From Tamarix chinensis (taxonomy: Eukaryota; Streptophyta; Magnoliopsida; Caryophyllales; Tamaricaceae), in NCBI GenBank assembly GCA_030549775.1, contig CM060174.1, forward strand, positions 50,359,707 to 50,423,706: a stretch of 64,000 bases of DNA, written 5' to 3'. The notes under the pieces were generated by a model. That model saw only the letters and a list, made by a program, of their open reading frames with translations, was not told where the DNA came from and ran no database searches. A program made the translations under genes and the position numbers. Positions 28,201 through 40,200 of this stretch are shown piece by piece. Position 1 is the stretch's first letter. Each line of letters starts with the position of its first letter.

Positions 28201-31200
28201 TACTACAAATTTGCTAATGAATGGCCTAAGCACTTCATTCATAAGTCTCATGAAAGTGCTAGGTGCATTAGACAAGCCAAAGGGCATAACCCTCCACTCA
28301 TACAACCCTCCTTTGGTCTTGAATGCGGTCTTCCACTCATCACCATCTTTCATTCGGATTTGGTAGTAGCCACTCCTCAAATCTATTTTAGAAAACAAGC
28401 AAGCACCATGTAAGCAATCTAATAAATCATCAAGTCTAGGGATAGGATACCTATACTTGATAGTGATGTTGTTGATAGCTCTACTATCAATACACATCCT
28501 CATAGAACCATCCTTCTTTGGCACAAGAAGGGTTGGGACTGCACATGGGCTAAGGGACTCCCGGATAAGGCCTTTAGACAGCAGCTCATCCACTTGTTTT
28601 TGCATTTCCATGGCCTCTTTTGGGTTGCTTCTGTAGGCTGCCTTGTTAGGAAGAGTAGCACCTGGTACCAAGTCAATTTGGTGCTCTATGCCTCTAATGG
28701 GTGGCAATTCATGTGGCAAATCAGTGGGGAAAACATCTCTGAACTCTGCCAGTAGCTTACTGATTAGTGGGTTAAAACAGGGGCTGCCCACACTGTCTTC
28801 CAGCAGCAGTAGCAGATACACAACTTTGCCTCTTCCTATAGCCTTATCAACATGCTTTTCATCAATGAACAAGGATTTTTTACACTGCAGGCTATCATTC
28901 TTTACTGCTGGCTGTGAGTATAAGGGTGTTAGCACTATGTTTTTCTTTGCAAACTTTAGGCAATAAGTATTTTTTCTTCCATCATGCACAACACTTCTAT
29001 CAAATTGCCAAGGTCTACCTAATAACAAGTGACAAGCATCCATAGGTACAACATCACATAACACTTCATCATGATATGTTTTACCAATGGAAAAAGGAAT
29101 TAGCACTTGTTTAGTTACCTCTACCATATTACCATTATTAAGCCATTGTAGCTTATATGTCCGGTTATGCTTTGTAGTGGGAAGATTAAGCTTCTCCACC
29201 ATGATACTTGAGGCAACATTTGCACAACTTCCACCATCCACAATAAGAGAACATACCTTGCCAAGTATGGTGCACTTGGTTTGGAATATGTTTTCTCTTT
29301 GTGACCCATCCTCCTTCGCTTCCCTTGAATGGAGGACCCTCCTAATCATTAATGCCTCTCCAACATCGGGTGGTGCTTCCTCTTCTTCCTCACTAGCTGA
29401 TATTATGCCCTTCTCTTCCTCCTCAGAAATGGCCTCATTTACTTCCACAAGTGTCATCACCCTCTTGTTGGGACATTCATTTTGATAATGCCCAACTCCT
29501 TGACACTTAAAACATTTGACATTCCTCACCCTATTGGGTTCAAATGTACCTTCTTTGCTCTTTCCCTTCACATCAAACTTGATGGGTGTAGGTGGGGGTT
29601 TTGAAGTTGTAGGATTATCTTTGGAAGTGCTAGCAATGGTTTTGTTGTAAGAAAACCGAGGTGTTTTCTTCTCTTTCTTATGCTTCTCCACTTTGATGGC
29701 TAGATGAAATAGCTCATCTAAAGTGTAGCATCTTTGCATCTCAACCTTCCTTGCAATGTCTTGTCTTAGGCCTCCAATAAACCTAGACATAGTGTGTTCT
29801 TCACTCTCTTCTAGCCCGAGTCTCATCATGAGTTTTTCAAATTCTCTAATGTACTCTTCTACACTCATTTGACCTTGTCTTAGAGAAGACATTTTGTTAT
29901 AGAGGTCTTGAGTGTAAGATGAAGGCAAGTATCTTTCTTTCATGAGCTTTCTCATCTTTGTCCAAGACTTAACTTTGGACTTTCCCTTCTTCCTCCTTTG
30001 ATGAATGAGATTTTCCCACCAAAGAGAGGCATGGCCTTTAAGCTTCAAAACAGCCACTTTGAAAGCTTTGTCATCCTTATACCCCTTGGCTTCAAATAGC
30101 CTAGCACACCTCAATTCCCAATCAAGGAATTCTTCTGGGTTATGGTTGCCTTCAAATTCTGGGATTTCAGCTCTTACATCACGAAAATCATCCCTTCTAA
30201 CGTGGCTTCTCCTTCTTAGTTCAAGTGATGATTCACTAGAGGATGAACCAAACTCACTTGAGCCTTCTTCAACACCATTGGCATCTCCTTCTTCATGGTG
30301 GGTTGGGTTTCTTCTTCGTAGATTCGGTGGATTTGCATTAGGAAGCAGCTGCTGTAACATGGTACGCATCTGCCTCATTTCCTCTTGCATGTTCTCAATG
30401 GACTGCTCTAGTTTTCTGGTGTGTTGTTGCAAAGTTTCAATAGCTCGATCTCTTCTAACATAAACATTTTGTGACTCTTCAAGATTCAAGCCTCTAGATT
30501 GATCACCCATGGAGGTTTGAATTGTGAAAAAAATCCCTGAGCTGGGTGGGACAGAAAGGGATTGAATTCAGTTTAGAAAAAGAGGGGGGGCTAGAATATT
30601 TTTTTTTTGTGTGTGTGTTTGGTTTTAGACAAAGGGTGGGATTAAAGGGAAGTAAAAGAAGAGGATAAGACCCAATTAAAATTAACCTAGGCTTTGATAC
30701 CAATTTGATGCATATGCCAATACAAATTGGGTCAAGTTAGGAAGGTTGTTATCAATGGGGGATAACTAAATAAGAAAACAGAGAAGAGGGGTGAAGAAAA
30801 TGGGTTGAATATGATCTTTGGTACCTCCTTAGATCATATACTAACAAGAACCACCTAAGGTTTCAACACTTAGGATAAATCTTGTGAGATTTTGGGATTC
30901 AAACTTCAAGCTCATGCACTAGAGTTGAAGGTGATTGATTTCTGCTGAAAGAAATAAGATAGCCAAATTCTGAGTTGTTTTCCATTCAAGTGTGAACCCA
31001 ACACTTATAGGAGAGTGTTGGGTCTCATTTAGTTGTAATACAACTCAACAAAAAAGGACTGGTTTGGTTAACTAATCAAACTAGTTAGTTGTCAAAGAGA
31101 CTAACTTTAACTAGTTTAATCCTAACCAAAACTAAAGTTGACTTTGTACTAGCTGAAACAAAGAAATCAGAATTGTTCGGGACCTTCCCAATGTCTTACA

Positions 31201-34200
31201 TCTGACTTGGGAGGCTCCTTACAAGTTGATAAGCTAAGCTAAGCTAAAAACATCATTAAAAGTAAAAAGTAAAAGTAGCTTTCATGCTAAAGACTAAAAC
31301 ATTATTAAAAGCATAAAGCAGAAAGTAACTTTTCTGCTGCAAGCTTAAAGTGCCATCATAGCCTAAGCATAGGTTTCTTTTCTTCCAAAAAAAGGCCTGC
31401 CCCCTATGATACTTATAGCTATTGCTGCTGCTAGTGCCCACATCTGCCCAGAAAAGTGTTGTTGGGGCTGCTATTGTGAGACTTGAACTGTAGCCTATCC
31501 TTGGCTGGGTAGTGAGCCATTTAAGCCAAAAAAATGAGCCACTAAGGTGCAAAAGGTGGTGGCTGGATTGAAGTTTTGCATGGCTTTCATGGCTTGGGGT
31601 TTAGTTAAACTAATTAGTCCAAGTGATGAGGTTTTTATGTCCCCCTAACTTAGAGAAATTAACAACTAAATTAATATCTTGGATAATAGATGCTCCTGCA
31701 TCACAAGCTTTATGCTAATATCAAGAAATGTTCCTTCCTTCAGTCTCAGGTTCTCTTTCTAGGCTTTATTGTTTCTTCTCAGGGCATTTCTACTGACCCT
31801 GAGAAAGTCCGAGTTATTAAGGAATGGCCTGAACCGAAATCTGTTATGGAAGTGCGTAGCTTCCATGGCCTAGTTTCCTTCTATCGTTGGTTCATCCGCA
31901 ATTTTAGCTCTATTATGGTCCCCATCACTGATTGTCTAAAGAAGGGATCATTTCAGTGGACTCCTAAAGCTTCTAGAGCCTTTCAGGAAATTAAGGAGTG
32001 TACGACTAAGGCCCCTGTCCTTAGGCATCCCGATTTTAGTAAAGTCTTCGAGGTTCATTGTGATGCTTGCGAAACAGGCATAGGAGGAGTGTTAGGTCAG
32101 GAAGGACATCCCATAGCATTTTTCAGTGAAAAACTCAACGCGTCTAAACAAAAGTACACCATCCATCTTAAGGAGTTATATGCTTTGGTCAGGTCCCTCC
32201 ATTATTGGCGGTATTACCTTTTACCCCAAGACTTTGTAGTCTATTCTGACCACCTAGCACTAGAGTATTTGCATTCAAAGCGAGAATTGCCAAAGAAGTA
32301 TGCTAAATGGCTTGAATTCTTAGGCGAATATACTTTCGTCCTAAAACATCGTTCAGGAACCGAGAATCGAGTAGCTGATGCTCTTAGCAGGATAGGTGCT
32401 ATCCTTCAACAATGGAATATTAGGGCTACTAACTTTGATAAAATGAAGGATGATTACTCTTCTTGTCCCGATTTCGGTCACATCTACCAAGAAGTCTCTC
32501 ATGGTAACCGTCAGGACTTCGTTGATTATGTCATCCATAATGAATATCTTTTTAGAGCTTCTAGATTATGCATTCCCCAATCCTCGTATAGAGACTTTCT
32601 TGTTTGGGAATTGCACGCCGGTGGCCTTGCGGGTCACTTCGGTATGGATCGTACCATCACCTTGGTACGTGATCGTTTCTATTGGCCTTCTTGGCAACAA
32701 GACGTTAAGAGAGTTATATCCCAGTGTCGTACTTGTCAGTTAGCTAAAACTAAAAAGCAAAACACGGGCTTATATACTCCTTTCCCTGTTCCTCATGAGC
32801 CATGGAAGGATCTTAGCATGGACTTTATTCTAGGTATCCCCAAAACATCCAGAGGCCATGACTCGATCCTTGTAGTAGTAGAAAGATTCTCCAAGATGGC
32901 CCATTTCATACCCTGTAGCAAGACTTTCGATGCTATTCACGTTGCTAGATTGATTTTTCGTGAGGTAGTCAGACTTCATGGTCTTCCTTCTTCCATAGTA
33001 TCTGATAGAGATTCTAGGTTCGTCTGTTGGTTCTGGAAGACACTCTGGACTCTGAGCAAAACCTAGTTAAAGTTTTCAACCGCCCATCATCCCCAGACCG
33101 ATGGTCAGACTGAGGTAGTAAATCGAGGTTTAGGTGACCTTCTTCGTTGTCTTGTCGGAGATTGACCTCGTACTTGGGATTTAGTGTTACCCACAGCTGA
33201 GTTTGCTTATAACCATGCATCTAATCGGTCCACGGGAAAGAGTCCTTTTGAAATTGTTTATGGTATGCTCCTCGTGCTCCTGTTGACTTTGGCCCCCTAT
33301 CCCCACATGCACGTGTGTCTGCGTCTGCTGAGTCCTTTGCTGATCATATACATTCTTTGCATGATGAGATTAGGCGTAAGATTATGTGGAGTAATGTGGA
33401 CTATAAACTTGTTGTTGATGTGCATCGTAGAGATAAGGATTTTAATGAAGGTGACTTTGTCATGGTACGCTTGTGTCTTGAACGTTTTCCAAAAGGATGT
33501 TTTAAAAAGTTACATGCGCGTGCCATGGTCCCGTATGAGATTTTGAAAAAACAAGGACCGAATGCTTATGTGCTAGATCTACCCGATGATTTAGGTATTA
33601 GTCCTGTTTTCAACGTGAGTGATTTGTCACCTTACAAAGGCAACTTTGAGCCTCCTGCCTTGCCTTCTAGTGTGCCTGCAGGTCTGCAGGAGCCGACAGT
33701 GCCACCTATTCAGCTACCCAAGGATGAGATTGCTTCTATTGATGATGTGGAGTATGTTTCCTCTTCTCAAGGAGGGTTTCGCCGATTTTGGATCACGTGG
33801 AAGAACCGCCCAGATTGTGATGCTACTTGGGTTCCTGAGGATGATCTTCGAGATTTGGCTCCAGAATTGCTTAATGACTTTCTTCGATCTCACTCGCCGG
33901 CAGTGGCGGAGCTAGACTTTCAATCCCATGGTGTCCCGTAGTATCATGTATGAACAAATAAAATTAATACATATTTTTTTCAATTTTTTTATAAAAAATT
34001 TTCATATTAGCTATAAGTTTTCCTACAAATGACATCAAATACAAATGTATTTGCAATGATCATAAGAATATATTCACTTACCAATTTCTCATTAAATTTT
34101 ATACCTTAATCTTAAAAAAATTATAGATAATTGGGGTAATTTATTTCATTAGTGACTAAAATAATTAGCTTGATTTTGTGTCTTTCAATTAAAACTCAAA

Positions 34201-37200
34201 CGACTTATCAAACAATAAAAATATTATAAAAATGATAAAGGAAATATCCATATTTAATAATAACAATATCAAATATTTAGAATCACTAATCAATTTATTT
34301 ACTAGAATCACTTATCAAAAAATTTAATGAATTAACTAAGAAATTTACTAAAACTTAATTGTTAATATAATTTTATAACGAACTAACTCAAAAACTAACT
34401 AATAAATTAAACAATTCAATCTATAAATCTAAACAATTTGATTTCTACAAACTAATTTTTATTTCTACCTAATTAATAAGCCAATTTCTATTTTCTACAT
34501 TAACAAGATAAATTAGAATTTCTATAAACTAAAAAATTTGATTTCTACAAGCTAATTTTGATTTCTACCTAATTAATAAGCCAATTTCTATTTTCTACAT
34601 TAACAAGATAAATTATAATTTCTATAAACTAAAAAATTTGATTTCTACAAAATAATTTTGATTTCTACCTAATTAATAAGCCAATTTCTATTTTCTACAT
34701 TAACAAGATAAATTAGAATTTCTATAAACTAAAAAATTTGATTTCTACAAACTAATTTTGATTTCTACCTAATTAATAAGCCAATTTCTATTTTCTACAT
34801 TAACAAGATAAATTAGAATTTCTATAAACTAAAAAATTTGATTTCTACAAACTAATTTTGATTTCTACCTAATTAATAAGCCAATTTCTATTTTCTACAT
34901 TAACAAGATAAATTAGAATTTCTATAAACTAAAAAATATAATCAATTAATACAATAAATATAATCAATTAATACTGCATTCTAATTTCATAAATTTATAA
35001 ATTTATGATAAATAATTTAACAAACTAAAAATTAATTTAAATTTTACCTAATTACATAAATAATTTAACAAAACAAAATATTACCTTGTAGTTGTCGACT
35101 ATGGTGGGCTGTGGACTGGCTGTGGCTGGCTCCTAGCTGCTTGGATGACTGGATCGGTTTGAACTTTGAAGAAGGCAAGGCAAGGCAAGTAGTAGGAAGT
35201 AGTAGTAGCCAGCCAACAAAAAACAACCAACTATAGTCTGCACTCTGCAGAACAAAAGCAACAAGCCAACAACCATTTTCAAGTTTAGTTTCGGATAATT
35301 TTATTTACCTAAAGTCTGAACTCTGAAGATATGTAATGTAATTATGTTGATCCAAACTCTATAGACTCATTCCATGTAATGTAATAAGTACCACGACCAA
35401 ATCATAGCATCTATGTTTCATTACTACATCTTCAATTCAACATACATAATGTGTCTCTCGTTCCAATTTTGTCGCTAAGTTTAGAGGTATAATCCAAATG
35501 TTTATGAAACTAAATTTCCAGCTCAAAAACGAACTACGCAATCTTCGGTTACCTCGACGTGCAAGTACAGACTTTCTTCAGCAAGCTTCTCCTTCAAATT
35601 CTCGATATCTGCCTCTGGACAATACTCCATTGCCTACCAAAATTTGAATCAGTTATTAACATGACAGAAAAATAAGTATGCCAAAAATAATATGGTAGTT
35701 AACATCATTCATAAGACCAAGGGAAGGTGCACTAAAAATTCAACCTTACTGTCGCGTTTCGTTGGATCATCTTAATATAATGGATCAGCAACAGGCTTTG
35801 CAGCTTCCACAGCTAAAGGAACTGGCGATTCATTTCACAAAAATCAGCTTCAAACATTTATTCAGCTTCAAGTGGAGGTGTGGGTTATGTATAGAAATAG
35901 ATCGAGAGAAGAAATGCGAGAAACAGAGAAAAGAGGGGTCGGACTTTCGGAGACCAGGCCACACTCACAGTCACAGAGGTCAGAGGCAGCCGCTGGAACT
36001 TGGAAGAAGAAGAAATGGTTATGGCAGAATTCAAATTTCGGAGTTTGGCGGCCAGAAACGGCGACAGTGTTTGTTGTCGGCGTGCGAGACTCGAGAGAAG
36101 GAGCTGGAAAGGGTCGAACGTCGAAGTCGAAGGCTCGAAGCTACTGGTGCGCAACAAGTTAATGGTCGAACTGTCGAAGACTCGAAGTTGAAGAGAAGTC
36201 CAGGAGGGTAAGGGTTTGGGGGGGAAAATTCATCAAAACGACGTCGTTTTGATGTGCGAAAAAAATTCAAAACAAATGGACCACTGGACTTGAACCTGTG
36301 ACGTCTGGTCAACAACACGGGAACCACACGTGCCTTACTGCTCATCCATTTTAATTATTTGTATGGTGTCCTACAAACATTCTATATATATTATACCTAA
36401 AAATCAAGCAAAAATTCTATACTCCAGCCAGGGCTTCGTGGTGTCCCGGGACACCATGCGGAAGCCCTGGCTCCGCCATTGCTCGCCGGAGTCGAGTTCT
36501 TTTCCGGTGGGAGAGAATGATGTGGATAAACAAGATTTTTATAGGAATAAGTATAAACGTAGGAATAAAAATAGATTCCTATATTATTTTCTTACCTCAG
36601 TAATTATTTTATTTACCTTAGTAATTTATGATGATCTTATCTTAGCTAGTAATTAGTGATTTTTACTATCGTTATTTTATGGCCCTTACTCTATGTAAAG
36701 GGGTCTTAGGGTTGTTATTTGATTAGGAATGAATGAATATTAATTAATCCCGAGTGATTTTCTGGTTTTCCCTCTCAATTCTCCTTCTTCCCTCTCAACC
36801 TTGCATCACCTAGGAGTCAGGTGAGGCTTTTTTTCCCCTTTTTTCTCTGTATGAAAAAACCTAGTATTTCTCATGGGATTGCATGATTAACGCTTCTCCC
36901 ATCCTAAGGTGAAGTGGGAGATGTAAGATAAGGATTCCGAAAACATTGTAAAAGTAGCAAGATGGGTCTATGGGCCTATAGTAGATTAAGGTAGACTGAA
37001 GTTAACTATAGAATTAGAGAGAGTTGGCTGAAGAAGTGAAATCATTTGCAGAATCCAATTAGATTAGGAATCATTAGACTTATCAATCCCGGGCTAAAGG
37101 TTTATTGTTAGCTCTTCCCTGGCTAGTCCTTGAGCTAGTCATAATATAATCTCTTCCAGCCAAGGCAATGGAAAGACTAGAGTTATAGTAGGGGCACACA

Positions 37201-40200
37201 AGGCCCCTCTATACTTGACTAAGGAGCTTGCATCTATCTCTAATAAAGGAAAAGGATTCAATCTAGTTTGAAGTGTACTTGAGGCTGACATATAATGGAC
37301 CCTTAGAGGTTTGCCCCCAAGGCAGGGTCTCTTTAGACTTGCAATTACCGAAAAGATCATTGGTAGTTCGTATCCTATAAAATATGTTCCAATCATTAAG
37401 AAGGTTGACCACAATGAGAAACATACATGTACTAGTCAATGGACCATTTTAAGCCCCTTTGTTATAGAGAGCCATTTCTTCTATGGTAGAGAAATGATAT
37501 TGTATTCTTACAACTCAATATTTTATCTATGGTAATTGTTTTAAGTTTGACTCTTTTGTGGTAGTTGCCAATCATAAGTGCTGGTGATGAGGCCTTATGA
37601 ACTTCTTTCTAACTTTTTTGCTTTCCTATCATCAATCTGCAATGTTCCATGTATGTCTAGTTGTGGTTGCATGTTGGCTCTCTTTGCAATGTTTTAATTG
37701 TCTTGTTTTGGCTGGCCTTAAGAATAATTCTCCTTTATATTAGGAAATAATTGAGTCTAAGTTGTATTGGGTTTTGTAATCATTCAGTTACTTATGTTTC
37801 CTTTTCCTTGATATATCACCTTATATATAATCTCTTAACATTAGTGGAATGATTGTCGATGCTCCATATATATATATGTTTTCTATTAGGAAATAGGGAT
37901 ACAATCTCTTTGTATTAGGATTTGAATTATTCTGTTGTCTTCATTTCCTAATACTTGCTTCATGTTGGTTGATTGATTGCATTATCTTCTAGTCTAGACA
38001 ATTATTTTGTATACTATGTCTATCCTTGCTGGTGGAGGTTGACCTTGTCATCTTTTGTTGACTTATTCCACACACAAAAAAAGATCAATTCATAGGATAT
38101 TAAAGTACCCACCAACATGGACTTTGAGTGGGGAAGAGAAGCAGTTGTTGTGGAAATTTCGATTTTCATTGATGTCAGAGAAAAAGGCTCTCACAAAGTT
38201 CCTCCGCTGTGTTGAGTGGAGTGATCTTCAGGTTAGTGTCATTCTACCTTGGTTTTTATCTTAGCACATCTTTTGTCAATCTTCCTACTCATATGCTGTA
38301 TGTATGTTAACACATGCGCAGGAAGCTAGGCAGGCGATTGAACTTATGGGTAGGTGGGAAATGATCGATGTTTGTGATGCTTTGGAGTTATTGTCTCCTG
38401 TTTTCGAAAGCGAAGAGGTTAGTATGGTCTCTTCCTGCCTTTATGTATGCAGATTTTTTTTGAATGCTATGCGGATAGTAAAATATAATTATGCAATAAA
38501 CTAGTGTTTTATACTATATTAGAAGTATTTAAATGAGTCATTATATGTTAAATTGTTCGAATAACCCTAAATATATCTTGGAATGAAAAAAAGTCATATT
38601 ATTTAGTGATGTAAAGGTAATAAATGTCAATATTTTATTATAAGTCAATAATAACTTGGTTTAAGATATATAAAGTAAATGAATAAAAAGAAATCATCAT
38701 GCATGATTTTTTAGGAATTCTCAATAAATCACCAATTTATCGACAATATTTCCCAATTTATCGCTTATATTTTCTGATTTATCGGCTTTGTACTAATGAT
38801 TTATCAGCCAATAAATTGGAAAATTTTAAAACCGTAGCTTTTTAGAAATTTTGTGTTGCAGTTGATTAATAATCCACTAAATAGTGGCGATTATGCTATA
38901 TTGGTATTGCTATTTAATTCTATGATGCTACGTCAAATAAGAGGAAAAAAATGAATTACATAAAGGCATAAAGGTCAGGACATTGTATATCACTTCCTTG
39001 TTATTGTGTGGATTGGAGGTAGTTGATGAATTCCTTAGCAATTGCATTTGCTACACCGTTCTATTGTCACCTGGTAGAAATCTTAGCTAAATGCATTAGT
39101 TGTTAGATTAAGAACTACTAATTAATAATACTTCAACCCAATATTTTTGACCCAAAATCTCAATCATATCAACATAATTGTAATAGTAATAATTATAATA
39201 ATAAATTATATTATAATAATGATAATGCCAATACTAATAGTAGTTAATATTGAATTCTTACTCTCAACATACTTAATATCATAAACTTTTTTAATCTTTA
39301 GTTTTTATAACCAGTAACTAACATTTTTACTCTAGATCTTTTCCTAATTTCTTGTGATGTTATAGTAGAATATTGCAAGTTATAGGGACAAATATTTAGT
39401 GTTTAAGGCTATAAAGTTTCATTGATGTGTGCCTGTAATTTTTTCCCTTGTTTGATTGAATTTTACTAAAGGTTGTAGGTAGATGTATTGTGTTGATTCA
39501 TTGTGGTTGAATCTTATGGTTCTTTTTCTTATATACCCCATGTCAATGGTGATTCCTTGAATGTATGAAAATTTATTACTTTTTTGCAAGTTATTGTGAA
39601 TGGAAGAAATAAAAATTAAAAAGTAATAGTAACAAAATTATCATTTTACTAAAAATCTTAGGTCGGGTCTTTTTGGGTTTATAAATTTTGGGTTATGTCG
39701 AATTTTGGAGAATAATGGGATCAGATAGGATATTTTTGGTTTTATAATTTTTTTTTGGTTAAATTAGATTTTAGATTAGCATTAGATCGGGTTAAGTGTA
39801 TTTTGGATTTATAAATTCTTGGTCATATCGGATATCAGTTAGGTATTAGTTCATGGTGGGTAGGTTTCATTCTTGGGTCCTATAGGATAAATTTTATGGT
39901 GGGTTGAAGCAGTTGTCATCGATTATCACAAGTCAAGTTAATTTTTATCAACTCTATCCATGATGGTGTCTTAGGACCTTATTTATACCAAATAGGAATT
40001 AATTAGAGGATTAGCTCTCTAACGTTCCTCTTTTTCTATATCCTTGTTGCCAACGCTCTTCCATGTCTCCCTTTGGTGCTGCCTACCTACACCACTAACA
40101 ATCATTACCCTATCAACCTTCCATCACCATCTATAGTTCCTCATCTACTCTACAGTCATCCTAAACTATGAGATACAAACAAAAATAGCAAGGAAAGCAA

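Larger units (their letters stand above)
25150..31703 (-). mobile_element. LTR retrotransposon B: Ty3/gypsy, young and almost intact, nested in A
   Basis: A 6554-bp element in antisense to VPS34 and to A, with 997/998-bp LTRs, the CAAGC duplication, a tRNA-Met-type primer site next to the right-hand (5') LTR and a polypurine tract next to the left-hand (3') LTR. The LTRs differ by about 8 substitutions and one 1-bp indel (about 0.8%), less than those of A, which fits its nested position. One continuous gag-pol frame carries only two nonsense codons. Confidence 0.95.
33901..36481. mobile_element. Non-autonomous hAT element, 2581 bp, inside element A
   Basis: Terminal inverted repeats CAGTGGCGGAGC at the left and CAATGGCGGAGC inward from the right, plus the 8-bp CTCGCCGG duplication, identify a hAT transposon. 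No transposase-like frame was found. The left half is AT-rich and holds a 100-bp tandem repeat. The right half (about 35080-36260) has gene-like composition, with a possible captured two-exon fragment on the minus strand and a 24-bp CpG palindrome. Confidence 0.88.
20694..36808 (+). mobile_element. LTR retrotransposon A: Ty3/gypsy chromovirus, defective, carrying nested insertions
   Basis: Bounded by two near-identical LTRs (20694-20985 and 36518-36808) and a perfect 5-bp target-site duplication CCTAG (20689-20693, 36809-36813). A tRNA-Met primer site and a polypurine tract are in place. Domain order is gag, protease, reverse transcriptase, RNase H, integrase, chromodomain, in the same orientation as VPS34. 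Without its insertions (element B 25150-31708, hAT 33901-36489, GC-rich MITE about 23064-23414) it would be about 6.6 kb. The coding region has many stops and frameshifts although the LTRs differ at only 5 substitutions plus one 1-bp indel (about 1.7%). Confidence 0.95.
19534..38083 (+). other. VPS34 intron 6 (18,550 bp) with nested retrotransposons
   Basis: About 16.1 kb of this intron is LTR element A with its own insertions. The left flank carries a Tourist-like MITE. The right flank (36814-38083) shows no clear element, though 37730-37860 has LTR-like promoter character. The acceptor CACAAAAAAAG|ATC is preceded by an A-rich stretch, not a polypyrimidine tract. Phase and conserved [12 protein letters not shown] sequence nevertheless fix it. 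Confidence 0.9.

Noticed and set aside
29087..30463. Plus-strand frames of up to 152 codons
   Set aside because: Antisense shadows of the element B gag-pol frame.
36265..36335. tRNA-like stretch (GGACTTGAACCTGTGA) in the hAT element
   Set aside because: Resembles a reversed T-arm, but I could not find a matching acceptor stem or anticodon arm; probably a decayed fragment at best.
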